Shown here: positions 41,014 through 47,490 of the stretch, piece after piece
Layout: each line of letters starts with the position of its first letter
How positions within the stretch are numbered: position 1 is the first letter of the stretch
DNA from: Nocardia aurantiaca
GTDB lineage: Bacteria > Actinomycetota > Actinomycetes > Mycobacteriales > Mycobacteriaceae
Assembly (NCBI RefSeq): GCF_009708175.1
Contig: NZ_WMBB01000012.1
Location: 124,001-188,000, forward strand
Direction: 5' to 3'
Length of the DNA: 64,000 bases
The notes under the pieces: model-generated
The model's database searches: none
What the model saw: only the letters and a program-made list of their open reading frames with translations
Told to the model about the DNA's origin: nothing
Made by a program: the position numbers and the translations under genes

Positions 41014-42561
41014 TCAGCCGAGCAGACCGCCCAGGAGGCCGCCGGACTGTCCGGCCTCCTGGCCGCCGCCGGTGCCGCCGATGAGGCCGCCGGGCGGCAG
41101 CTCGGAAGGCTGCACGATCACGAAGCCGCGGCCGGAGAAGGACAGGGTCAGGCCCTCGCCGGTGCTGCGGCCGATCAGACGGCCGAAGCCGAAGGAGTCA
41201 TTGCGTTTGATCCCGGTCTGCAGGCTGGAGGACCAGGCCACCGCGGCCTGCGGGTCGGCATAGGTCGGCTGGTCGACATTCAAAACCACGGGCTGGCCGT
41301 GCGTGGTGATGGCGATCCGGCCGCGACCGCTGAAGACACAGTTGAAGAAGCCCGCGTTGCTCGCGAAACCGGCTGCGCCCTGCACCCTTTGGATGTTGTA
41401 GGACAACGAGGAATCGAAGGCGAGGACGTTCGCGCCATTGATGGTCAGTCCGTCGGTGCCGTCCAGGTCCACGATGTGCACATCCGAGGCGGCATTGGCC
41501 AGGAACAGATCGCCGCGCCCCGACACCTGCATGAGCGGCACGCCCTCACCGGTGAGCCGATGCTGGATCGCCCGGCCGATGCCGCCGGATCCGAGCGCTT
41601 TGAAGTGCAGATCTCCCTGGTAGGCCACCATCGATCCGGCCCGGGCCAGGGTCTCGCCGTCGACTGCGACGCGGATCATCTTGCTGCCCTGCTTCTGAAT
41701 GCCGTAACCGGTGACCTCGGCATGATTCGGATGGAACAGCTCGCTCTGCACGGACGGAGCTCCTTGTGGTGCGTAGTTATTCGGGACCGGGGCCGCGGGC
41801 GGATGGGAAGGCGGCGCGAAAGACCGCGGGGCCGTGGGTATCTGTTGCGGTGCGGCCGGTGGTGGCGGCGCGGGTACCGGCGGCCGGAATCCCTGGGCGG
41901 GCAGTGCGGGCGGCAACGGTGTCTGCGCCGCGGCGGGATTGGGTCGCGTCGGAGGGTATTGCGCGGGTTGCGGCAGCGGCTGCTGGGCGGGTTGTGGCGC
42001 GAGGGCGTGCGCCGGAAGCGTCGGTGCGGGTGCCGGTTGCGCCGGCACCGGCGGCTCGGGTTCGTCGTCGATATTCACACCGAAAGCCGCGGCCAATCCG
42101 GCGAGCCCGTCGTCGTACCCTTGGCCGACCGCGCGTACTTTCCATCCGTCGCCGCGCCGGTAGATCTCGACGCACACCACGGCCGCCTCGCTGGTCAGGC
42201 CGTTCATGGGGAAAGTCAGTGTGCCCGCCGCGGATCCGACGGTGGCGGTGAGCGTTCCCGCCCCGGCGAAGGTGGCGGGCCCGCTGCCGTCGAGGCTGGC
42301 GGTGATGGCGACCCGTTCCACCTCGGCGGGCAGCGCCGAGGTCTGGACATCCACCATGTCCCCGGTCCCGCGTCCGTGCCGGTACACCACACCGGGACCG
42401 ACCGGTTGGTTGAAGAAAATGAAGTCCCCGTCCGACCGCACCCGTCCATCCGCCCCCAGCAGCAGCGCGGACACATCCACTGCGCTGGAACAGGTTACGG
42501 TCACCGTCATCCGGTCAGCGGGCGCGGGCCGATTCTCCCCGCGGGCCAGCGCTGTCACCAC
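41014..42561 (-). CDS. TerD-AIM24 fusion protein
   Basis: 515 residues. N-terminal TerD domain (about 15-170): MTVTVTCSSAVDVSALLLGA, GDFIFFNQPVGPG, and GDGWKVRAVGQGYDDGLAGL. A Pro/Ala/Gln-rich linker of about 125 residues. C-terminal AIM24-type domain (about 295-495): SKMIRVAVDGETLARAGSMV, KALGSGGIGRAIQHRLTGEG, LMQVSGRGDLFLANAASDVH, GVFFNC-like GFFNCVFSGRGRIAITTHGQ, then a Gly-rich tail GGLLGGLLG. AIM24-type proteins are beta-helical, of unknown activity; here they are joined to a stress TerD domain. Monocistronic as far as visible; GTG 42561 is used as start and ATGs or GTGs slightly downstream remain possible. Confidence 0.9.
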   Translation of the reverse strand: MVTALARGENRPAPADRMTVTVTCSSAVDVSALLLGADGRVRSDGDFIFFNQPVGPGVVYRHGRGTGDMVDVQTSALPAEVERVAITASLDGSGPATFAGAGTLTATVGSAAGTLTFPMNGLTSEAAVVCVEIYRRGDGWKVRAVGQGYDDGLAGLAAAFGVNIDDEPEPPVPAQPAPAPTLPAHALAPQPAQQPLPQPAQYPPTRPNPAAAQTPLPPALPAQGFRPPVPAPPPPAAPQQIPTAPRSFAPPSHPPAAPVPNNYAPQGAPSVQSELFHPNHAEVTGYGIQKQGSKMIRVAVDGETLARAGSMVAYQGDLHFKALGSGGIGRAIQHRLTGEGVPLMQVSGRGDLFLANAASDVHIVDLDGTDGLTINGANVLAFDSSLSYNIQRVQGAAGFASNAGFFNCVFSGRGRIAITTHGQPVVLNVDQPTYADPQAAVAWSSSLQTGIKRNDSFGFGRLIGRSTGEGLTLSFSGRGFVIVQPSELPPGGLIGGTGGGQEAGQSGGLLGGLLG

Positions 42562-42661
42562 AGCCTCTCACCGGAGGCGCGGACCTGCTCGGGCGATAGA
42601 CGATTCACAGCCTCCAGTCTCCCCAAACTCCGGATCAAAGGCCATCCGGGTATTCCCCCAG
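42562..42661. other. Upstream region of the TerD-AIM24 gene
   Basis: No gene seen. With the inverted repeat and the frame after it (42662-42886), this makes a 325-bp space. A plus-strand frame starts at ATG 42705, inside the right arm of the repeat, and runs to about 42900 with a protein-like stretch (SRRLVAKASLKMVRGMALRK, then ALDRIAECGRLDMVANPAHP). No family is recognised; it could be a truncated gene. Confidence 0.3.
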
Positions 42662-42706
42662 ATGTTGCCGTCTCACTCGCCCGGGCGGGGAGTGAGACGG
42701 CAACAT
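42662..42706. repeat. 17-bp perfect inverted repeat with 11-nt loop
   Basis: ATGTTGCCGTCTCACTC (42662-42678) is exactly complementary to 42690-42706. The loop GCCCGGGCGGG is itself partly self-complementary. It lies between the end of the isochorismatase-like gene and the TerD-AIM24 start, both on the minus strand. No T-tract follows, and no flanking duplication was identified. It may be a factor-independent terminator of the upstream unit or a mobile-element relic. Confidence 0.8.
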
Positions 42707-42886
42707 GTCGTTTCCGTCCCGGGATGCGCCGGATCACACGCGATCGCGGCGGCTGGTCGCCAAGGCGTCACTCAAGATGGTGCGGGGGATGGCGCTGCGG
42801 AAAACTACGATCGCGGATGCCGCGCTGGATCGGATCGCCGAATGCGGGCGGCTGGATATGGTGGCGAATCCGGCTCATCCGTTGTC

Positions 42887-43549
42887 CTACACCGGAGATC
42901 CTGCCCGTTGGCGGCGATGCATGAGCGCGGTGAGAGCGGCCGTGTCGGTGGTGCGGGAACCGCCCGCGAAGGCCAGCGTGGCCAGTGCGCGTTCGGCCGC
43001 CTCGGGATGGCCCGCACCGCAGGCGTCGGTCACCACGAGAGGGAGGTAGCCGAGATCGGTGGCATGCCGCACCGTGGGCTCGATGCCGACCTCCATGGCG
43101 ATGCCCGCGACGGCGAAGGCCCCGATACCCAAGTCCCGCAGAGCGATATCGAGCGGTGTCCCGGCGAAGGCCGACATGGTGATCTTGTCGAAGACGACCT
43201 CGTCCGGACCGGGTGACAGTTCGGGCACCAGCTGGTACTGCGGCGAGCCCTGCGCGAAGGCGGTCCGCACCTCGGCCGGATCATCCACGTGCTGCCACTC
43301 CATGGCCGTGCGCAATTGCGAGATCCCCGCCGCGGCCGGGGGAATGGACAGGTGCCGGGTGTAGAAGACGCGGAAACCGTTCGCCCGAGCGGCATCCCGC
43401 AGCTCCACGCAGGACTTGACGATGTCCGCACCGTCGGCGAGCTGTCCGACGATGCCGACCTGCATGTCGTAGATCAGCAGCGCCATGTGCTCCGGATGGC
43501 AGGCGTCCTCGACCGTCTGGGGAATGGTCAGACCGTAGGCTTGTCGCAT
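42887..43549 (-). CDS. Isochorismatase-like hydrolase without the usual Cys
   Basis: 220 residues from ATG 43549 (TGAGG just upstream; the longer frame from 43588 would overlap the previous gene). Isochorismatase-like fold: ALLIYDMQVGIVGQLAD with the catalytic Asp, ARANGFRVFYTRHL, EVVFDKITMSAFAGTPLDIA with the catalytic Lys, and AVAGIAMEVGIEPTVRHATDLGY. In the amidohydrolase branch a Cys sits where this protein has Gly (EVG-IE); isochorismatases that cleave vinyl ethers lack the Cys. So it is unlikely to be a Cys-dependent nicotinamidase or ureidoacrylate hydrolase. Operon with the YciI-like gene; the two stops and starts are 7 bp apart. Confidence 0.87.
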   Translation of the reverse strand: MRQAYGLTIPQTVEDACHPEHMALLIYDMQVGIVGQLADGADIVKSCVELRDAARANGFRVFYTRHLSIPPAAAGISQLRTAMEWQHVDDPAEVRTAFAQGSPQYQLVPELSPGPDEVVFDKITMSAFAGTPLDIALRDLGIGAFAVAGIAMEVGIEPTVRHATDLGYLPLVVTDACGAGHPEAAERALATLAFAGGSRTTDTAALTALMHRRQRAGSPV

Positions 43550-43556
43550 GACGGCC

Positions 43557-43883
43557 TCAGCGGGTGCGGTCGTAGGGTTCCGCGACATCCACCGAGGCGT
43601 CCATGAGCGCCTCGATCGGCAGTGGCGCGGTCACGGGCACATAGGTCCACTCCAGGAAGCCCTTCTTGGTCAGCGGAAAGTCGTTCACGTACCGCTGCGC
43701 CTCCTCGACGCTGTCCACCTCGAACACGATGACCACCCCCGGCTCGTCGGCACGGGCATAGTTCTCCCGCACGATCCCCGCCTTCCACAGCCGCCACACA
43801 TTGGCGACTTCCTCGGGCAGATGCGGGGTGATGGTCTCCAGCGTGACGCCGGGCTTGAATCGATCGAATGTAATGACCTTCAT
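43557..43883 (-). CDS. YciI/dimeric alpha-beta barrel-like small protein
   Basis: 108 residues, MKVITFDRFKPGVTLETITP at the start, then VANVWRLWKAGIVRENYARA, GVVIVFEVDSVEEAQRYVND, FPLTKKGFLEWTYVPV. The ferredoxin-like fold with a conserved central strand pattern matches the muconolactone-isomerase/YCII type superfamily of small enzymes or binding proteins. It starts 69 bp from the divergent HxlR regulator and precedes the isochorismatase-like gene, suggesting a shared small-molecule task. Function otherwise unknown. Confidence 0.75.
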   Translation of the reverse strand: MKVITFDRFKPGVTLETITPHLPEEVANVWRLWKAGIVRENYARADEPGVVIVFEVDSVEEAQRYVNDFPLTKKGFLEWTYVPVTAPLPIEALMDASVDVAEPYDRTR

Positions 43884-43952
43884 GGGAATTCATGAAAGTC
43901 CCCTGATTACAGTGTTACAAGAACGCACTTTTCGGTAAGTACCGGAGGGGAG

Positions 43953-44291
43953 ATGCCCGCGAAGCGCTATTACTGCCCGGTCGAGGTGACCGTCGACCTG
44001 ATCGGCGGCAAATGGAAGCCGGTCATTCTCGCTCACCTCAAGGAAGGGGTGCGCCGGTACGGCGAGCTGCGTCGGCTCATGCCGGATACCAGCGAGAAGA
44101 TGCTGATCCAGCAGTTGCGGGAACTGGAATCCGACGGCCTGGTGCGGCGCACGATGTTTCCCACCGTCCCGCCGCGGGTGGAGTACGACCTCACCGAGGA
44201 GGGCCGGAGTCTGGTCCCGGTGCTGACCGCGCTCTACGAATGGGGTGAGAAGCGGAGCGCCCGAACGGGTCTCGTCATCCAGGCGCCGTGA
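43953..44291 (+). CDS. HxlR family transcriptional regulator
   Basis: 112 residues, complete HxlR winged helix: YYCPVEVTVDLIGGKWKPVI with the conserved Cys and GGKWK, LAHLKEGVRRYGELRRLMPD, SEKMLIQQLRELESDGLVRR and PRVEYDLTEEGRSLVPVLTA. Start ATG with GGAGGGGAG upstream. The Cys near the N-terminus is often redox- or electrophile-sensing in this family. Divergent from the YciI-like/isochorismatase-like unit, so it probably controls it from the 69-bp intergenic region, which holds an AT-richer TTACAGTGTTACAAG. Confidence 0.93.
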   Translation: MPAKRYYCPVEVTVDLIGGKWKPVILAHLKEGVRRYGELRRLMPDTSEKMLIQQLRELESDGLVRRTMFPTVPPRVEYDLTEEGRSLVPVLTALYEWGEKRSARTGLVIQAP

Positions 44292-44313
44292 GCGGCTCCG
44301 CTTCCACGGGTGA

Positions 44314-44481
44314 TCAGGCGGCGCGGTCGGTGCGCTCCGGTCCTCTACCGTCCGCCTCGCACTGCGCCCGGTGCATGGCGCAGCGGTACTTCGGCCCCGG
44401 CTTGACGTAGGCGGGGTCCAGCCGCTGGGCGAAGGTGAGGTTGTCACGCCGCCAGCAATCGATGCACACCGGCTCAGTCAT
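44314..44481 (-). CDS. Small CxxC / CxxHxxxC protein, 55 residues
   Basis: ATG 44481 with GAGGAGGAC upstream encodes 55 residues. It starts MTEPVCIDCWRRDNLTFAQR and ends with YRCAMHRAQCEADGRG-like residues. CIDC near the N-terminus and CAMHRAQC later give four Cys and one His, the pattern of a small zinc ribbon or knuckle. The middle has DPAYVKPGPKYRC. I recognise no named family. It is tail-to-tail with the HxlR gene (22 bp apart) and has an independent Shine-Dalgarno. Confidence 0.65.
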   Translation of the reverse strand: MTEPVCIDCWRRDNLTFAQRLDPAYVKPGPKYRCAMHRAQCEADGRGPERTDRAA

Positions 44482-44609
44482 GGCGTCCTCCTCGGTTCTC
44501 GCTCGCGAAAGGTATGCGCGAGAGGGATTCCCACTATGAGCCAGTTTCGGATATAGCGCCGGACACTCTTCCATAACGGATGCGGCCAGATAGCCGACCG
44601 GTCGGTTGC

Positions 44610-45857
44610 CTATGGGGTGACGCGAGTGCGCCGGAGGGAGTAGATCAGGCCGCCCGCAATGACCACGTAGACGATGACGTAGCAGTTCAACAGGATCTGG
44701 GCGATCGGCCACGACGGGGGGAACAGGAACCAGCCGACCACCACCCAGCGATCGGTCCAATGGTAGGCCCAGGCGCCGGTGGCCAGGTAGAGGAAACCCG
44801 CTGCCGACCACCAGCGAAGGTCCGAGGCCGCGCGGTGGACCAGGTACACGAACAGCGGCAGGAACCACACCCAGTGGTGGTTCCAGGAGAACGGGGAGAC
44901 CGCGCAGGAGGTCAGGCCCGCGACGGTCACGGTGAGCAGCTTCTCGCCGCGGTTGTGGAGCGCCGCGGCCAGCAGCAGACCGCCGATGGCGACCGGGGTG
45001 GCGATCAGCAGCCACAGCCATTGCGGCACTTGATGACCCGAGAGATGGGCGACGACGCCGCGCAGAGACTGATTGGCGGGCTGTGTATCCGGGGCTATGC
45101 GGTCGGACTGGAAGAACGTCTTGGTCCAGTACTGCTTGGAATCCGAGGGGAGGACGGCGCCCGCGACGACGATCGTCATGACGAAGGTGGTGGCCGCCAC
45201 CACGGCCGCCCGCCACTGCCGCAGCACCAGCAACTGCGTCACGAAATACAGCGGCACCAGCTTGATGCCCGCGGCCACGCCGATGCCGACGCCCCGTGAT
45301 CGGCTGTGTTCCGGGCGCGAGAAATCCCAGAGGATCAATGCCATCAGGACCAGATTGATCTGGCCGTAGTACAGCGTCGTGCGGATCGGCTCCAGGAACA
45401 TGCAGGTCGCCGCAACCAGCGCGCTGATCCCGGCGAGCCGCCAGGTGACGCGGTAGCCGAGTACGCGCCAGCACAACAGGACACACGCGTAGAGCACGCA
45501 AATGTTCAGCGCCAGCCAGGAATTCGTGACGTATTCCCAGGGCACCGCCAGGATCGGCAGGAAGATCAGCGTGGAGAACGGCGTATAGGTGTAGGACAGG
45601 CCGCGATGCGTGGTCTCGGTGTAGAGCGGATGGCCGTGGTAGAGCTTCCAGGCGCCGTCCCGGTAGACGTGGACATCGAAGCCGCCCACCAGGAATCCCA
45701 CCTGGTCCAGCCACGGATCCACCGTCGTGAAGATCAGTACCAGCGACAGCGCCGCGCCGAAGACCAGCACGAACGGCGTCGTCCTGCTCCACGCCGGCGG
45801 CGGCCCACTGGAATCGGCAATGACAGCAGGGTCATTCGTCCTTGCACCGATCAACAC
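44610..45857 (-). CDS. GT87-type membrane mannosyltransferase
   Basis: About 415 residues from GTG 45857 (GAGG about 8 nt upstream); the frame reaches up to 45950, where residues look non-coding. Polytopic protein with about 10 membrane helices and the family's first loop FDVHVYRDGAWKLYHGHPLY, which carries the acidic residues (FDVHVYRD) typical of polyprenyl-phosphomannose-dependent GT-C enzymes, then LSYTYTPFSTLIF and YYGQINLVLMALIL. Actinobacterial relatives include the PimE and alpha-1,2-mannosyltransferases that decorate phosphatidylinositol mannosides and lipoarabinomannan. The acceptor here cannot be read from sequence. Monocistronic. Confidence 0.88.
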   Translation of the reverse strand: MLIGARTNDPAVIADSSGPPPAWSRTTPFVLVFGAALSLVLIFTTVDPWLDQVGFLVGGFDVHVYRDGAWKLYHGHPLYTETTHRGLSYTYTPFSTLIFLPILAVPWEYVTNSWLALNICVLYACVLLCWRVLGYRVTWRLAGISALVAATCMFLEPIRTTLYYGQINLVLMALILWDFSRPEHSRSRGVGIGVAAGIKLVPLYFVTQLLVLRQWRAAVVAATTFVMTIVVAGAVLPSDSKQYWTKTFFQSDRIAPDTQPANQSLRGVVAHLSGHQVPQWLWLLIATPVAIGGLLLAAALHNRGEKLLTVTVAGLTSCAVSPFSWNHHWVWFLPLFVYLVHRAASDLRWWSAAGFLYLATGAWAYHWTDRWVVVGWFLFPPSWPIAQILLNCYVIVYVVIAGGLIYSLRRTRVTP

Positions 45858-46026
45858 CAAACCCACCTCAGATGTGCGATACACCCTGGCGGGCTCGATA
45901 AACGCTGAACACGAACGCTTCAGCCCGCCCGCCTTGACGCTGCCGGCCACCGGCCGGGCCGACCCGCGCGCTGCGGTGCGCGGTATCGGATCCTCAGCAC
46001 CCTACCGCCCGCCGCGGGCGGTTCGG

Positions 46027-46450
46027 TCACATGCCCGACCGCGTGGTCTGGTGTGATAGTAAGCGCGCATTGGCGACGATGGCGTTGGCCAGCGCCTGCT
46101 CCGGGTCGGACGGCCGGGTGCGGCGGTGCATGAGCATGAAGTCCAGATCACCCAATTCGGCCAGCTCGGGATCGGTGAGCGGAACCAGCCCGTCGGGCAG
46201 GACGGCGCCGCGTGCGCGATCACCTCGAGCCCCGCCGGCGGCCCGCAGGCCGAGCAGGTTGTCGCTGATATAGATGACCCCGCACGTCCGGCCCGCGTGT
46301 CGCAGCGCCCGTAGCGCCAGTTGCCGGGTCGGGCTCGGCTCCGGATAGCTGGCCGGGTCGTCGAATTCCGTTGCGGCCGAACGTCCCGCCCACACCAGCC
46401 GGTCCCGCCGCAGCAGGGCGCGTGCCGTTCAACCGGCACCGTCTGCGTCG
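46027..46450 (-). pseudogene. LysR-type regulator, C-terminal remnant
   Basis: The minus strand reads LLRRDRLVWAGRSAATEFDD, then LALRALRHAGRTCGVIYISD NLLGLRAA, a jump in frame, GLEVIAHA, a second jump, and GAVLPDGLVPLTDPELAELG and DLDFMLMHRRTRPSDPEQAL. These are the pieces of a LysR effector-binding domain (the LLGLRAAxxAGLEVIAH... PDGLxPL pattern). The DNA-binding half is absent and at least two frameshifts are present. It fills the space between the mannosyltransferase and the globin. A decayed gene is likely; sequencing error could explain only part of it. Confidence 0.5.
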
Positions 46451-46486
46451 AAGCGCCCAGCGGCGCAGCGGAATTGGTGTGACCGC

Positions 46487-46933
46487 TCAGGCCGCGCGGA
46501 GCCGCAGGGCGGCGAGCGGGATGAAGCCCGGGGCGTCGGTGGTGGCGGCGCCGTCGGTCCCGGTCATCCGTCGCAGCATGGCGATCGCGATCCGCTCGCC
46601 CTGGGCCTTGGCGCGATCGGCGTTCGGCCCGGAATAGCGTCCGTCCACCGCGGCGTGCCAGAGCTGCACCCAGCGTCCGAAATGCTCGGCGGTCAAGGGC
46701 CGCGCCGCGTGCAGCCGGGCGTGCGGCGCCAGCGCATTGCGTCGGTAGTCCGTCGTACGGAACAGCGCGCGTTCCCAGAAATCGCCGATCCGGGGCAGGT
46801 GCTCTTCCAGATCGGTCCCCGCGATCTCGGTGAAGAACGAGCCGATCAGCGGATCAGCGAACGCCTCGACATAGAACCGCCGCAGCAGCTCGTCGAGATC
46901 CGGCCGATCGGAGATATCACGTCGATCACCCAT
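46487..46933 (-). CDS. Group III truncated haemoglobin
   Basis: 148 residues. It has the trHbP/group III pattern: DLDELLRRFYVEAFADPLIG with FFTEI, HLPRIGDFWERALFRTTDYR RNALAPHARLHA, the proximal-His region and AEHFGRWVQLWHAAVDGRYS GPNADRAK. Such globins bind haem and small ligands (O2, NO) in the cytoplasm, with unclear physiological roles. Separate from its neighbours; the LysR remnant lies 37 bp downstream. Confidence 0.87.
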   Translation of the reverse strand: MGDRRDISDRPDLDELLRRFYVEAFADPLIGSFFTEIAGTDLEEHLPRIGDFWERALFRTTDYRRNALAPHARLHAARPLTAEHFGRWVQLWHAAVDGRYSGPNADRAKAQGERIAIAMLRRMTGTDGAATTDAPGFIPLAALRLRAA

Positions 46934-47260
46934 CCCTCCACGCTAGCGCGCAACGATCGCCGTGCTCACCGCGGCGGGCGTGACGTCTATTACCCGAATG
47001 GCCCGGGTATTTCGCCGAAGGTCGCGAACCCGGCGCCGAGGGCGGCGGGATCGATTTCGGGTTTACGGGAGGGCGCGAAAAGCGCATGTGCGCGGGAAGC
47101 CTCCTGGAAACGTGAACAACGTCCCGAATGGGCCGCGGTCGCGGCCCGGATGATGGCACGGGAAATACCTGTCCGCAGGAGATTGTCCGATTGTCCAGCG
47201 GGTTCGGCGTGCCTCCCGACCGCCTTCGTATCTTCCTACAGAATCCCACGGTGAGCGGGG
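46934..47260. other. Gene-free stretch with an 8-bp stem-loop
   Basis: No gene recognised in any frame. An 8-bp perfect stem GGGCCGCG-GT-CGCGGCCC lies at 47130-47147, without T-tract. The stretch ends at the promoter of the xdh unit. Confidence 0.4.
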
Positions 47261-47267
47261 TCTCATG

Positions 47268-47296
47268 TTGACCGACTATCGCGCCGGGACGTAGGT
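47268..47296 (+). promoter_or_regulatory. Promoter of the leader ORF and xdhABC
   Basis: -35 TTGACC (47268-47273), 17-bp spacer, -10 GTAGGT (47291-47296). A transcript would start near 47303, about 36 nt before the leader ORF. The -10 is a weak match. Confidence 0.5.
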
Positions 47297-47338
47297 TCGG
47301 GGCCTCGTAACCCGTGGTCACGGACAGGAGGCGACCGG

Positions 47339-47416
47339 ATGTCCACCAACTCCGACCTGCGTCGTCTCGCCCACCGCACGGTGTGGGTGCCCGGGCGCGT
47401 CGCGCACGGCTGCTGA
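47339..47416 (+). CDS. 25-residue leader peptide ending in Cys
   Basis: ATG 47339 with AGGAGG 7 nt upstream encodes 25 residues: MSTNSDLRRLAHRTVWVPGR followed by VAHGC and TGA. It lies 74 bp before xdhA. Actinobacterial genes of sulfur metabolism are known to be preceded by short peptides ending in RVAxxC-like motifs with Cys codons, which act in translational attenuation. The end RVAHGC is similar, so a cysteine- or sulfur-responsive leader is an option. The assignment is an inference and no second Cys is present. Confidence 0.5.
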   Translation: MSTNSDLRRLAHRTVWVPGRVAHGC

Positions 47417-47435
47417 GACCTGGCTTTCTCGACGA

Positions 47436-47450
47436 GCGGAATTGATCCGC
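47436..47450 (+). promoter_or_regulatory. Hairpin between leader ORF and xdhA
   Basis: GCGGA-ATTGA-TCCGC, a 5-bp stem with a 5-nt loop, 20 nt after the leader stop and 40 nt before the xdhA start. It could take part in attenuation. The xdhA Shine-Dalgarno is weak (GAAGAAAG), which fits coupling to the leader. Confidence 0.4.
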
Positions 47451-47490
47451 CGACACTGGATAGTGCACTCGACGAAGAAAGCAGCCTGAA

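Noticed and set aside
42705..43049. 114-residue plus-strand frame after the 17-bp repeat
   Set aside because: The second half is antisense to the isochorismatase-like gene. The first half is protein-like but unrecognised and has no well-placed Shine-Dalgarno, so it is not listed as a gene.
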